Counted from the first letter of the stretch, positions 13,693-27,863 are shown. The stretch is DNA of 64,000 bases from Capniomyces stellatus (GCA_001661515.1 LUVW01000003.1:124001-188000); one strand, 5' to 3'. Program-made: numbers and translations. The notes: generated by a model from the sequence alone, not told the origin.

Positions 13693-15946
13693 GAAATGCT
13701 TGTAAAATTGGTTTTCGGCTGTTCAGCTTCTCTGCAAAATGACCACACACTCCCTGTTTATTAACACATACTTTGTATTATATCCATGCCGTTTTAATAT
13801 TTCAAATGGTTACCCTTGTTCCGTTTTCTTATATTTTGTCTTTTTATACTTTGTCTTTTTTATGTTTTGGTTTTACTAATAAACTACATATGTGTATTTA
13901 TTATGGATTTGAAGCGACCAGCACCGGAAAAAGTAGGAGGCAGCCTATATGATTACCGCTCCTTTGATCAGCAGATACTGGAATGGATTATGCTGCTTAA
14001 AGGGGTGTGTGAACAAACACAACATTTGAATGTTCACCAGTTTAGTCACTCGAGATATTAGACATAATTTGTCAAACAATCGATTGTGAAGTTGATATTG
14101 TGATTTACTGTTTGTGATTATTTATTTTGGCTGCCAACAGTCGTCTACAGTTTAATGTAGTATGCCACAATGGTTTTAGGCACTTTTGGATAGATTCTAC
14201 TCCAAGCATACAGTCATTAAACTCATTGATTACAAAACGAAACATTCAAGTTGAAACAAACCCAAGTATTTTATAAATCGCTATGCATCCTTTATGCACG
14301 CTTAACATACTCTTGGCCATTATAATGTAATGCATATTCAATCGTAACACATGGGGTAATGAGGGTCTAGACAGCAATATTGGTTTCAAATAGGTGCCTT
14401 GTCTTGTAAAATATGTAATAGATCAATCCAGCAACCAAGTTTAAGTTTACTGAAGAACGATTGAACGTATTTGCTTTCAACTAGGGTGATATTTCTTCCA
14501 TTTATATTTGAATATATCGAACTTTTAATCTACTTAATCAGCGACGAGTATATCTAAAAAATACAATAATCATTCGAATTTGTAAATGTGAAAAACTATG
14601 TCTCATTTTTCTTTTTCTTTTTCTTTTTCTTTTTCTTTTTCTTTTTATTTTTTTCTTTCTTTATTCAGGCTACAGTCGTCCCATTTGAGCCATATTGAGG
14701 TCTAGAATGAACAGTTTGAAAAGAAAGTGGTAGTTTTACCTTCAAGTGGGCACCATGACATTGGTATAAACCGGCAAGGCGCAAACAGGGGGTAAAACTA
14801 ACTGATGCTAACTTAATACGTAAAGTACTACTTGCTACTTTAGTACATCAGTATCCTTTTTTTTATTACTTGAAATTGAATTTACGCTTTTTTTTATGTT
14901 GCGCTTATACTCCTAGCTTTAGCCTTTGGGATTGGAATTGGAATTAGTAATTGGTATTTTGGCTGATTAGCATGTAAAGCTTAAAGCGATGTACAGGAGC
15001 CCTTTTTGTATTGGGATATATAAGAGGCTGTTTCGACTCCAATAAAAAAAACCCCAGGCCAAAAAAAAAACTTCAATGATGACCTAGATTATTAATTAAA
15101 TTAAAACTTTAACCAAACTGTTGTTTTCTCCCCTCCCCTGCGATAGGTCCGAGAGTGAGCTGCAGTGCGCAATTTTATTTTAAAAGGGGTATTTTAAATT
15201 AGTTGCTAAATTAATTAATAAATGCCAGGGCCAATAGTGGTGTTTGTGGATTGGATTACATTAGACACGATTGAATAGGAGCAGCAGTTCCATTAGGTAG
15301 ACACACATCATGGATTATTGTCTAGCATAATTAAGTTAAAACAGGAAAAGCTACCTCAATTAGGCTGCAAACCAAAGTTGGCTTCAATCATGACGTTGTG
15401 ATTCTTAAATCAACAAATCACTAAAACCATTTGGTTGCTATTAAAGCAGCCTGTAACAACGAGCGCAAAATAGTAATTTTACTAGACAGCAAAAAAAAAA
15501 AGTAAAAAAGTAAAAAAGAGCTATTTAATTTAATAATAACAACGATAAAATTGTCTGAATGTCAATAAAAGCGATAAAGCAATAAAAGCAATAATAATAC
15601 AATTAATATTGCTAACGATTTGGCAACTGCCGCTAAGCTAATACTACTACTACTGAATATACTACTTGTGATATAGAAAATCAATTGGAATTCCATTTTA
15701 AGCAATTAATTAATTAATTAGTAATAGCAAAATACGAATTTGATTAAATTCATATACCACATTATCAATAATATTCACCTAAAACTTGTACAACTAGTTT
15801 GTGAGCGGACCAACAAATACAAATATACAGATACGCGCAGATTTATACAAGCACCAAAAGAAAGGTATATCTACTTTTAGCAGACAACCTGGAGGACTGG
15901 AAAGCCTAAAAATAGAGTAGATAAGCCAGCCAGTGATGATTATATT
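13693..15946. other. Intergenic, with CTTTTT repeat and possible small ORF
   Basis: No gene could be established. An ATG at 13903 opens a 52-codon frame ending at 14061 (MDLKRPAPEKVGGSLYDYR...) whose composition is more protein-like than its surroundings. It has no recognisable family, and no downstream exon was confirmed. A CTTTTT microsatellite lies at about 14606-14650. The part before 15947 is purine- and AT-rich and is probably the promoter and leader of the transporter. Confidence 0.4.
14606..14652. repeat. CTTTTT microsatellite
   Basis: Near-perfect tandem CTTTTT units are visible. It is typical AT-rich intergenic simple sequence, with no function implied. Confidence 0.8.
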
Positions 15947-18478
15947 ATGAGCAAAAATATTAACGACAACGATTCAAGTTTAACTATAAACCAGAGTGAC
16001 GGCAATGAAAAACAAGATTCCGCATTAAAGGAAAAGTATGAAGGTGGGAGTTCTGAGACATCGGATTTAGACAGGATGGGTGATTTGGAGGATGATGACT
16101 CTCCTTATGAAGCTGTAAGGGCAAATGTCAGCCCTAAAGACGACTTTAATGCCACCGTTATTACGGCCAGGCTGTGGATTATAGCTGTATTATTATCTAT
16201 TTTAATATCCTTTGTCAACCAGTTTTTCTTCTTTAGGCAGACACCGATAAGAATAGGGTTTCCTGTTATAATGCTTATAACCTACGTCAGCGGAAAGGCT
16301 ATGGAAAAGGTGCTTCCGAATAAAGAAATCAGATTGTTTGGTATGGATAGCCTTGCCTTTTCCTTGAACCCTGGTCCATTTTCAGTCAAGGAGCATACAT
16401 TGTTGTGCGTTTTTGTCAATGCGGGATCCTCCATAGCGTATGCGATTGATGTAATGGTTCTTCAGGAGTTATATTACAACATCAAAACTTCAACCGTTGA
16501 TACCATGCTGTTGGTTATGAGCACACAGTTGATAGGTTACGGGTTATCAGGACTAGTCAATCAGGTCTTGGTTAAGCCTGCTATAATGATTTGGCCTGAT
16601 AATTTGGTATGCTGCTCTGTCTTGAGAACATTGCACGAAAAGGATGACGCGCCTCTGATAAACGGAAAGAAGGTTATAACAAAAATGAGGTTTTTTGTGC
16701 TGGTTGTAGCATGTACTTTTCTATACCAACTATTGCCAGGATACTTTTTCCAATTGCTGTCAAGTGTCTCTTTATTGTGTTTTATTTTCCCTAAAAGCAT
16801 GAAGGCTCAGCAGCTTGGAAGTGGGATGACAGGTCTGGGGATCGGTGCTTTTACCTTTGATTGGACAGTTATAGCCTCGTATCTAGGCAGCCCGCTCTCG
16901 ATACCGTACTGGGCAGCGGTAAACATATTTGCAGGGTTTGTGATGTTCTGTTGGATGTAAGTAATCCTAAATAGATAAGCAAGCATATGGGACCACCATA
17001 AAATAAGTAGAGTAATAGAAGAGTAGAGTGATGAATGATTAGAGTAATATAAAAGTAAAGTAACAAATGGGTAAAATAATGAATGGGTAGAATAATGAAT
17101 GGGTAGAGTAACAAATGTGTAGAGTAATGTATGGGTAAAGTAATGAATGACTAGATTTATTGAATAGCTATATCAGTAAAATGATGAATAACCACTTCAT
17201 AGAATTGTCCCAATCGGCTACAGCTACAATTTTCTGGAGGCCCAAAAATTCCCAATTTACGGTGCGTCGCTATTCGATGTCTTTGGAAACTTGTACAACA
17301 AAACCAAGGTTACTATACCAAATGGAAGCGGGTTTAACGAGTCAGGGTACGAGAATTACAGTCCATTGAGAATAACATACTTTTTTGCGCTAAATTATGG
17401 TGTTGCACTGGCTATTATACCTGCTGCAATAGTGCACGTTTTACTTCACAATTTGCCAGAGTTTAAGCGGTTGGTTTCTAGCAAAATCAGAGATCAGCAG
17501 GACGATATCCATGGGAGACTAATGCGGAGGTATGAGTCGGTTCCTACTTATTGGTACGTTGCTGTGTTTTTAATCACAACAGTTGTGGGTGCAATCGTTT
17601 GCGAGAAAAAGGAGATTGGTTTGCCTTGGTGGGGTATGGTGTGTGCAGTGATGATATCAGCAGTTCTTTTATTCCCTTTCGGAATTGTGGCAGCAATTAC
17701 TAATGTGTCATTGGGAGTAAATGTGATATCCGAGTTTGTAGCCGGTATATTATTCCCAGGAATGCCAATAGCAAACATTGTGTTCAAGACTTACGGAAGT
17801 ACATCAATGAATCAGGCACTCTGGTTTACGTCTGATTTGAAGCTTGGACACTATGTAAAAATCCCGCCAAAGTCCATGTTTATTGCGCAGTTTAGTGGAA
17901 CTCTGATTTCAGGAGTAGTGAATTTGATAACAACAAAGTATCTGATGTCTAGCATCCCAAACATCTGCCAAAAATCTGCATATCCGTGGACGTGTCCCAA
18001 CACAAATGTTTTTTATTCAGCTTCCGTAATCTGGGGACTGATAGGTCCAATAAAGATGTTTGGGCGTGATTCTATATATAATCCACTATTGTGGGGGTTT
18101 TTAGCTGGCGCTATACTGCCAACTATCCAGTGGGTTCTAAGCCAGCGGTTCAAGGACAACAACTTTTTGAAGAATATCCATATCCCAGTGTTTTTGGGAG
18201 CGTGTGCGGTGCTTCCTCCCGCAGCAGCAGCAGAGTTTCCAACGTGGTTTATTATAGCCACTATTTTCAATGTTGTTATTTACAAGAAACATCATTGGTG
18301 GTGGCTAAGATACAACTATATATTGTCAGCAGCTTTGATGGCGGGGGCGGCTCTTGCCGGAATATTTATCTTTTATGTATTCCAAATACACAACATAAAA
18401 CTAGATTGGTGGGGCAACCAGAAGGACTTCCATTGTCCACTTGCCAGCAAGACAAAAGTCATATTTGAAACGTCCTAA
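15947..18478 (+). CDS. OPT-family oligopeptide transporter
   Basis: This is a proton-coupled membrane transporter of the OPT family (small peptides, or metal and siderophore chelates in related groups). Exons 15947-16956 and 17203-18478 join in phase (AT + A) into a 761-residue protein, typical for the family. It has a hydrophilic acidic N-terminus of about 70 residues and then many membrane segments. Family landmarks include NPGPFSVKEHTLLCVFVNAGSS, seen around residues 143-164 in the first half. IVPIGYSYNF then FPIYGASLFDVFGNLYN lies just after the intron, and PGMPIANIVFKTYGS and DLKLGHYVKIPP lie in the second half. HIPVFLGACAVLPPA occurs near the end. The intron carries a 16-bp minisatellite. 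Substrate cannot be told from sequence. Confidence 0.94.
17004..17148. repeat. 16-bp minisatellite inside the OPT intron
   Basis: Within the intron there are at least five register-keeping copies of GGGTAGAGTAATGAAT-like 16-mers (17069-17148), preceded by more degenerate copies from about 17004. Copies differ by one to four substitutions. The array makes up more than half of the 246-nt intron. Confidence 0.8.
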
Positions 18479-20852
18479 CCAAGCCTATCTACAATAGCCA
18501 AGCATATACGTTTTTATTTTGTTTTTATTGATGATTTGTAGATTAAAATAAAAAGAAAATTTCAAGTTTAACATTGGTCCAGTACACAGTTTTCACAACA
18601 GTTTATTTTTTTTTTTCTCTTTCTTTTCCTTAGCACCCTGTCACTACAGTAAAGCGAACGAGCATTTTCCTAGTCTTTATTATAACAGCTATAAACCATA
18701 CATCTGCAAACAGTTATTCTTAAATGTAAATACAACAAATTAGTGTGTAATTACATAATGATATTATTAAAAAAAAAGTAGAAAAGCACTAAGCGCTGTC
18801 ATGGCCTGTTTGTGGAAGTGTTTAAATAATGATACAATATGGTAGTTGAGATAAAAAACGAATTCATATATTTCCCTGAGCTTAAAATGACAAGCGGATT
18901 GACCAGGTTGGCTAAAAGTTTTGCGATGGTTGTTGATCGAATGCCAGAAAATCGTGGCCAGGTTCAAATATATTTGAGTTAGAATATTCAGGGTTGTAAA
19001 CAGGAACATGTAGGTGGTACATGATGTAGTTTTATAAATAGCGAGTGGGACCTAGAACCAGGGTCTACTGTATGATTGCTAGAAGTCTATCACAAACTAG
19101 AACACCATTTGAAATGCAATAATACAAGTTTTATGAGATCTTTTTATATACATATTTTTTGATTTGAGTTTTTTTTTTATTGAAACGAGTTCTTTTTCTT
19201 TGTTTCAAAGTCAGCAATAAAAATATAGTTTTCTATTTCAATAAAAAAAAAAGTTGGTTTTCTAATTCGACATTTATCTAGTTGCTTGTTATCAACGAGA
19301 GGGGGCTAGATAGTCAAACAAGTAAATGCTGTTTATGGTGGCTAGCATAATTGCTCATATCCACAACAATAGTCCAATAAACAAAGTGTATCACAGTTCT
19401 ACATTAGTGGTCTTGCAGAAAATGCCGAAAGGCACGAATTTTTTATTTTTGGAACTCAAATTGAGTTAAATTAGCTAGAGCAAACACATTTGCTATTCCA
19501 AGTAGTCAAGATACGAGTGGTGGAAGAAAATTGAATAAAGTTGATGAAAGCTCAAAAGGATTAATAAAGATCCAAAGGCCTAAATTAATCCTGTTAATAG
19601 CAACAAGATGAACCACGCGGTTCAAGATAAACAAGCAAGTCGATTGGATTACTTGGTTTTAGGTTAAAACACAAGCATATAACTGAATTAGGTGAAAAGC
19701 AAAGGCTTAGTGGTCAAATATAAGCCAGATGTCCTAAACAAGGTATGCTTTTGGTTTGGGATTAACGTGCTTAGGCTTTATACAGATAGCTAAGCGTATG
19801 GCAAGTGCGAATTAAGAGTTATTTGGGGCAAGCAAATGAAATCTTTGCGCAATGGAATTGATACGATATGTATGTTTTGCAGCAACAAAAAAAATAGTAA
19901 TAAATGAAGGGGATGGAGATAAGAAAGCATAAGGGTGTATTATCAAAAGCTCTAGCAACAAGGCTATTGTTGATAAATTAAAAAGGTAGCACGTCCTGTA
20001 TCTAACAGAATGTAGAAAGCCGTAATAAGCCGTTATTCCATAGCAATTGGTATAATGACAACAATACATATTTTGTTTATAAAAACAAACAGTGAATTGT
20101 CAAAACTTGGTTGGTGGTTTATTCCACCTAGTAAGCCAGCCAAGTCAGTTAAAGTCGATGAAAGAAGGTCAATTGAAATGAGTATGGATATGTTGGTAAG
20201 TTGAGTTGAATCAATATGTACATATGTACAATGTACAAAACAACACGTAAACTGATTACGTATAGTATTAAATGACAAGCCAATTGTATTGATGGCTTTT
20301 TACTTTCCATTTATTTTGCTTTGGGCTTATTAATGGTAAATGATTTTGGTGGAAGGTGAAACCGAGAGTAAAAGCTCGGGCTTGGCAATAAAAGAAAAGG
20401 TAAAAGTAAACAATCAGAAGACAACGTAACAGTTAAATTAGAAGAAAGTAAGGGATATTAGATTATTTTTAGAGTTGGATAGAAAAAAACAATTTGGTGG
20501 AATAAGTTGCAAGAGAAAATTAAAAAAAACGACACAGGTCTGGCATTTGTATAATTCAAACAGTAGTAAAGTGACCGGGAAGATAAAGCAAGCCATAACG
20601 ATTAGCCGGAGAATATCAGCAACACTAGTCGTTTCAATTTTAACTACAATTTTCTAATAAAAAATCAGTGTGTTGAATTGCTTGTAAGAGTAAACGCAAA
20701 TTCAATTGACGAAAGGGTAGAGAATAAATAGAAAGAAATCAGATCGTATAAAAGTAAAAGTAAAAGCAAAAGCTAAAAGCTAAAAACAAAAAGCTAAAAA
20801 CAAAAAGCTAAAAACAAGGAGTGCACGGATATTTCGATAAACGGGAAAAATA
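18479..20852. other. Intergenic between OPT gene and ECM29
   Basis: This AT-rich region of about 2.4 kb has poly-T runs (about 18606-18620) and poly-A runs. The short ORFs on both strands lack recognisable domains. Immediately before ECM29 (20750-20815) there are imperfect repeats of AAAAGTAAAAGC and AAAAAGCTAAAAAC, probably in the promoter or 5' UTR. Confidence 0.5.
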
Positions 20853-23800
20853 ATGTCGGAAGAAAGAGATTTAGAGTTGTTGGAGACAGTAGAGCTAAGG
20901 TTCGGATTGGCAGACAGTAAGGAAAAGTTGGAGGCGCAAGTTAACAACTTTCTGGTGCCATTATTGTACAAGCTGAATTCTCCGCAACCAAAAGTCAAAA
21001 GCAAGGTGGTCACATTGTTGGCACATATTGGACGAATGATAAATAGCGAGGCAGAGTTAAAGTTGCCGATCGAAGAGATATTTGGGTTTTTTGAAGATGC
21101 CAGCGGTGGAGCTATATCAGCGAATTTTGGGCTAATATACATTCAAAAGGCGATGGATAGAATTGAGATTAAGGTGAGTGTGAGCGAGAGGGATGAAGAG
21201 TTTAATAAAGGTATCAATCACAAGATAGAGAGTTAATATTAGGTATGATAATTGTGAGTATAGGAGAAAATTGGGTACGTTTCAAGGCTTATAAAGGGGA
21301 TTTGTAAAAGGACAGAGAACCAACAGATAGCGATTAATGCGATAATGATTCAGGTAAATAAAAAGCGTATGACTGGATTGCAACATTTATGCGTTAGGCG
21401 AGTAAGGAGCTAAAATGAAAAGTGTGATGGTTGGTTGGATTAGGCGGTTGGTGAGATAGTGGAGGAGGATAAGGAAAAGCTCAAGGAGTTTAAGTTATGC
21501 GATGAAGAGACGGCGTTGTACTTTGCGAATGTTGCGAGGGATATATTGTTGTACTATCCAGTGAGGCCAACGGGAGAAGGGGAGGGCACAAAAAACGCAG
21601 GACTGTCGGTTAAGGCGGTAAGAGCGATTACAGATGGGGGAAAGGCGGGGTGGGTGAATGGGAGAAAGCAGCTATTGGAAGTGAAAAGGGGAATGTTGAG
21701 ATTGATAATTGAGGCTAGCGAGTTTGAAAGGTATGATGTTGAGGAAATGAAGTTTATTAGTTTGTTGTGTGGAAGCTGCGACTCGAATTACCATGAAATC
21801 AGTGTTTTGTCATCGGACGCGATCAAAAGGTTGAAGCCACTAAACTACGACAGTGACAAGCTGGCAAAAGAGCTGTCAATGATGTTTCTTGGGGGAGGTG
21901 GTGGGGGCGGTGCAGAAGAAATCAGGGAGCCTTGTTCGCATAAGGTGAAGCAGCAGGTGATAAAACACTTGAACAAGAGCAAGGCGGCAGCAAGACAGTT
22001 CCCACAATGGCTAAAAATAGTGTTTGAGTGTTTGTATGGAGCAAACACAAACGATGCGTTAAAGCAGCAAGGGATGATGTTTATGTTGTGGGTGATTCAG
22101 CAATCGCCGATTGAGCAGTTGCGGAGTTCGGGTCCGGTGTTGGTGCAAGGAATCAAGAAGATGCTGGGAATAAGCAGTGTGAACGGGGAGGTATTAATAG
22201 ACAGATCACAGTCTAGCAGCAATGAGCTGGTGAGGATGTATGGGTACAGTTCGTGGGCAGCGTTGACAACACGGGTGCCAGCGCTGTTTAACAGGGATAC
22301 AGATTGTCTGAGGCAGCTGTTTGGGGTGCTGGAGATAGAAAGCCCGGTGATGCGGTCAAGCGTACAGGAAACGATTTATGCGGTGGGGATGGCGATATTC
22401 GAGACAAACGACAGGCGGCTGGAGGAGTTGGTGCTGGACATTCTTGAAGAAAAGATAAAGCACAAGGGTTCAAGCCAAGTCAAGCTGTGTGTTCTAAGGC
22501 TAGTTATTGATGGCCCTGCTTTTAGCAATGTTCGGTGTAGGAGTTTGTGTGTTTTGGGCACCTCAAGTGAAGATACACAGATAAAACACGCGGCTTTGGC
22601 GGGGCTGTCATTGGGTGTACAGCAGGTGGTTTCCAAGGGGTCGGGTGTTTCTGGGGCAATGGAAAGTGATGGTGAACAGGGTAGTGACTGGGTAGGTAGA
22701 TATTCAAGCAGACTTCCAAGTTTGGAGGAGTGGATTGGGTTTATAAGCAGCGCGATGAAGTCGTACTTTTCGGGCGATGGAAGCGACGAGGCAGCGATGC
22801 ATGCGGATGAAGCAGAAGGACGAGACTATGGGCTGCAGAAATGGCCGGCTGGTGGGGCTTGGGAAAACGATATGTTTGTTCAGAGGAAAATAAAGTATCC
22901 GCCAGGCGCGTGGAACCACTTGATAGACTTTACAATGCAGCTGATTACAGTGCACGGAATGTGTAAAGTTGCAGCTGGGGCAATCGGAAAACAGTTTGGA
23001 GGGCCTGTGTGGGTGGATAGTGGGACAGAGAGCAGGGAGAAGGAGGCAGTGAAGTTGCTGGGGATGTGGAGTAGTCTGCACTTTGATATTGAGTCAATGT
23101 TTGAGAATCTGGATTATAGAATGGCGTTTTGGGAAGGGATGCAGATTATTGGGGAGGGTGGAGACGGTTGTTTAGTGAGTCTGGTGGGGTTGGCTAGGTT
23201 GGCGATGATGGTTAACAGTAAAGATAACGCTGCTGGAAGCGACCATGTGCTGAGCGAGACAGTGATGCCGCATCAATTGAGGGCGTCGGTGTTTATGAGG
23301 CTAATGGCAACCCTAGGACCAAACAAAGTACTTGACCTGGTATATAGTGGTAGGGAATCAATAGGTAGAATAGGGTCTTTGATTCCGAGTTCACAGTTAC
23401 GGACCAACTTGGCTGCGGCTATGGGAGTCTCGTTAATGCATAAGCTGGACTCGGTGATAATTGGGCGTGCTGAGGATATGATGGACTCTTGCGGGTATTC
23501 AAATAGTGGGGTGGTTGTTGAGGTGGTCGAGTATCTGGAGCGAATTAGCGAAGATGTTGCGAAAAGAGCGGTTGAGTCAGAGCTAAAATCGAGGTCGAAA
23601 TCGAGGTCAAAGCCAAACGCAAAAGCGAAAACAGAAGCAAGTGCAGATTCAGACGTAAATAGTGACATAGCGGTAAAGTCAAAGAATGATTTGCAGTTGG
23701 CTGGATCAAGCCATTTGGGTGGGTTGGCTGGTGAGGATGTGTTGTTGCTGTTGAAGGAGCTGGAAAGTAACGAGTTTATGATGAATATGCTGATTTTGGG

Positions 23801-26800
23801 ATATTCGTTGCCAAGAGCGATGTTGGTGATTGATGGTCAGGGTGGTGGAGAACACAAGGTTGAGTTTGAGATGGTTGAAAGAGTGCAGCGGATGATGGAG
23901 CTAGCCCAAAGAGTAGCCAGTCTGGTTTTGAAGGCGATAGGCAATGAGGTTAAGGCACAAAAATCGATAGGCACGATGTACACAACTATGTTGCTTGAAT
24001 GTGCGTGTGCTTTGGGTGCTGAATTTGGCAGGTTTGGGTATTTGGAGGTGTACTCGTATCCAAATCTGGCTCTGCCAAAGCAAAAATCCGAGGTTAAACA
24101 GGCAGAAGTAGGTGGTGGTGGTGGTGGGGATACGTTGGTGGTTAGTGATAGCGACATGGTTTATTATTTGTTTGTTTTGGCAATGTCGGGCAAATGTGAC
24201 GTAAAGTCATTCAACAGTGTTTTGGATGCAGTGGCAGGAATAGCCATGGGAAGCAAAAACATACCCAGTAACAAGAACAGAGTCAGTGGAAAAAGAACTA
24301 ATGCGGATTTGAGTGATTTTGATGGTGGGTGGCCAGAGTCAAGTGCAAGGATGGGTGTGCTCAAGTTTTTGGGAGAACTGACAAAGTCGGAAAAGACGAG
24401 CATTAAGCGAATCGATGCTCAACTGGCGATTTCAGAAGTTGTTCCTTTGGTTCTGGGCCAATGGGACTGCGCGCTGTCCAAGCCGTTGTATGGAGGATGT
24501 TTGGCATTGGACATAGCCAGGCACACCTCGACGGGACAGGTAGCTGAGGGAGACAGTGGAGGCGATGAGAGCTGGAGATGGGTTGTTTTTGATAAGCTTG
24601 GGGAGATGGCAGGTTCGCACCGCCAAACGGAGCGGTTTGCAGCGGCGTGTTGGATTGCCAACTTGGTTTTGTACTGTAGGCATTTGGGTGAGGTTTCAGG
24701 CAACACAGTGATTTTACACAAGATGTTGTGTGGGCTGTTGATTGATGCCGACGAGGTAGTGCAGAGCGTTGCTGGGCGGTGTTTGAGCATACTGTTTGAG
24801 GCCAGCTTGAGCACCAAGTCGCGTGAAGATATGCTGTACAACATCATCAACACGCTTGGTAATAGAAGACCAATAAAGTCGTCTGACCCCTCTGCAAACG
24901 AGGCGCAGAGCCAGCTGAGGTCGCAGCTTCTTGACACGTCTGGCACCGAGCCAGCAGCCACAAGTTCAGCACCGGTGGCTAGTGGTGCAAGAACGAGGGC
25001 AGGGACGGGAGCGGGGCTGAGAGCGAATCTGACATCGGCGGTTGTTTTGACGTATAGGACAATACTGAATCTGGCGATAGACGTGCAGAACGCAGAGCTG
25101 TTTTACAAGCTGATTGTGCTAGCAGGCGAGGGAATACAGGCACCAATAACGTTTGGGCCAAAGTCGTTTTCAGCGGTGTCGATTGAAAACGCAAGCAAGC
25201 AAGTGCAGCAGAATTCAAAGCTGATTGTGCCAAAGCTGTACAGGCTGAGTTTTGATGTGAATGTGGCTGTGGCGAAATCAATGAATGCGATCTGGCAAGC
25301 TGCGTTCAAAACTATTCCGCCAAACCCAAGCTACAATTCGTCGGCCAGCAGCAGTGCAGTTGGCGGTGCGGTGATGTCGTGTGCGTCGGTGGCGTTGGGC
25401 TACTGGGACGACATATTCAGCGAGTGTTTGGTTAGTATGAGGTCAAGTGACTGGAAGCTGCGCCAGTCTGCGTGTTCGGCGTTGGCAAACGCAATTAATC
25501 TGGCTGATGATATAACAAAGGTCATGCGACATGTTGAGCCAATGTGGACTATTACGTTTAGACTGTTGGACGATATCCGCGACAATGTTAGGAGTGAGGC
25601 GCTGAGGTTTGGCAACACCTTGGCAAGTGCAACTCTGAGCTGGTGTGGGTCTGAGGCTGGTGATTTGGTTGAACATGGAAGTGCCAGTGGAGTTGGCGAA
25701 CAACAACAGCAACAACAACCAACAAGACTTGAACAGTCTAGTCCAGTTGTCGGGCGGGTCAAGAAGAATGTTTTGCCTAAAGCGCAGATCAATTCGTTGA
25801 TTGCAATAGTGATCCCGCTGCTGCTCGATACAGGACTGGGCAATTCAGCCAAAGAGGTGAACGCGTTTACGCTGAATTTCCTGGTGAAATTAGCGCCACT
25901 AGACTCAGCAAAGCCATTTTCAAGCAAGATAATTCTGAGGCTGCTGGTTTGTTTGTCTGATATGGAAGACCAGACGTTTAACTACATTGCACAGAATGTC
26001 AATAACTGGGACATTTCGGCCCAGGAGCTGGATTCGGTTCGTTTGAATGCAACAAAGATGTCGCCGTTGATGACAGTAATCGAAAAGTGTTTGGTTAATT
26101 TGGATGACTCGGTTATGAAGGAGTTTAGCGAGGGGTTGTGTCAATTGGTGGTTCATGGGATTGGGCTGCCCACGAGATTTGCAACTGCAAGAGTGATTGT
26201 GACGCTAACGGTGAACTATCCTGATTTGGTTAGTGGGTATGCGTTGCAGTTATCGCGGTCGGTGCTGAGCGTGCTGGTCAAATCGAGTGGAAGCGAAATG
26301 TTGGCGTGGGCGAATGCAATTTCTTTTCTTTCGCCGTTCCTGCCATCTACTTCGTTTGAAAAGCTGGTGGCAAGGATGTTCAAGTTGTACTTTGACGGGT
26401 ACAGTTTGGAGGGAAGGAAGGCCAGTGTAGCCACGATGCTGCAGCTGTCAAAAAGGTGCCAGAAGAACTTGAAGCTGGCTTTGCAGACGTTGCCGCTGTT
26501 GTATGTGGCAAAGTTTGATCTGGATGCTGGTGTTTCTTCCAATTCTTCCGAGTGCTTGGACAATGTGTACAACGGCATGTTTGATGGCGAGATAAAGTCT
26601 AGATGTGGGCCCGTTGTTGTTGAGCTAGTGGTTTCGATGCTGGGTTCAGGTAACTTTGTTTTGATTAGGCAGGCGTCTGTGGTTCTTGAAAATCTGTCCA
26701 AGTACTCTGCATTTTCAATGAATCCGACTTTGGCCTCGGTATCCACCAACAGTTCCAGCTATGGCAGCAACATGGCCGGTGTTTCTGGTGCAATGCACCA

Positions 26801-27863
26801 AAGCGTGGTTGATAAACGAGTCCAGCTTTGTGCAAACTTGGAGCTTTCGGGCTCTAACACTGACACGGTGATCTCTGGGTTATCTGCGGGCGACTTGGAG
26901 TTTGTGCAAACTCTTGGTAAATGTGTCAGCCCATTACTGCAAACGTTGCGGGGGAAGGGGTATTGGGCCGGAAAAGAGTTTGTTGTTTCTGCTCTAGTAA
27001 GCGTTTCGCTCGGTTGTTTGCCCATTTTAACAAACAAAATCAGCAACAATTTGGGTGTTGACTTAGATCGTGTGCTTGATGTCATTATCGCTCAAACCGT
27101 AACTAAGGATTTGAGTTACAAAAGGTCTGTTGTTATACAGCTTACCAAGTTTGTTCAGTGCTCCAAAATCGACGTCTTTGACCAGTTGATCCCAATTCTG
27201 CTTGATATTGTCAACATACCGATTCCTGGAAATGGCAGTGATGAACCAAACACCACCGACTCTGACGACTTGACCAAACCGCTGATTCTTTCTTGCCAGG
27301 CAACCTGTATCAACGGAATCTCCGATATTCTACCCACCACCAGAACCCTAAACAGCACTCAATCTCTCCAGATCCTTGCAAGTCTTGAAACCGTTTCAAT
27401 CAATGGAATCTGGATCGTTAAACTTGCTGCTGTTCAGACGGTTTTGTCGCTGTTTATCCACCTTATCAAGCCCGAGATCTTGCTGCTTGAACACAAACAA
27501 AGTAAACAGTCCCAGCTAACAATCTCCACCACCAGCACTAGCACCATTACTCCTTACTCTCTGTTCCAGGACATCTCCTCTTCTTACTTTCAGGCCCTTG
27601 AACGGATACTGATTGCTTCAAGCAACGACAACAAGTACCCAACCATTCGTCTGTTTGCTCTCGAAATCTGTTATGTTTCATTGCTTTGTTTCAACCATTT
27701 TGGCAAATCTTCCACCAAACAGATTTTTATTGATGCCCAAGCTGACAGGGCTTTCAAGAGCCTGGTCATGGCTTCTACAAAAATCATTTCTACTATTACC
27801 GACTCTGATCCTGATCTCTCAGTCAAAAACGAAGCCAAGCGATTACTCGGAGTTCTCAAATAA
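20853..27863 (+). CDS. ECM29: Ecm29, proteasome-associated HEAT-repeat adaptor
   Basis: Ecm29 tethers the 19S regulatory particle to the 20S core and inhibits faulty or stressed 26S proteasomes. Exons 20853-21173 (107 codons), 21264-21353 (30 codons) and 21444-27863 join in phase 0 to about 2276 residues, longer than the roughly 1850 usual for the family. The N-terminus (ELLETVELRFGLADSKEKLE, then LVPLLYKLNSPQPKVKSKVV) is the characteristic Ecm29 start. The rest is alpha-helical HEAT-like sequence, including RQSACSALANAINLAD and SDWKLR in the C-terminal half. The extra length comes partly from low-complexity inserts: a poly-Gly run near 21890-21915, Lys/Ser/Arg-rich sequence near 23580-23650, Gly-rich sequence near 24110, and a Gln-rich stretch near 25700. 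The third exon is 6.4 kb without an intron. Coding-strand composition shifts from G-rich to T/C-rich over the last 800 nt. Confidence 0.9.

Noticed and set aside
19690..19760. GGCTTAGTGGTCAAAT resembling a tRNA A-box
   Set aside because: No B-box or cloverleaf follows at the expected spacing.
25400..25927. 175-codon antisense ORF, and other long minus-strand ORFs within 21845-27358
   Set aside because: They are reverse-frame shadows of the ECM29 exon, with no domain.
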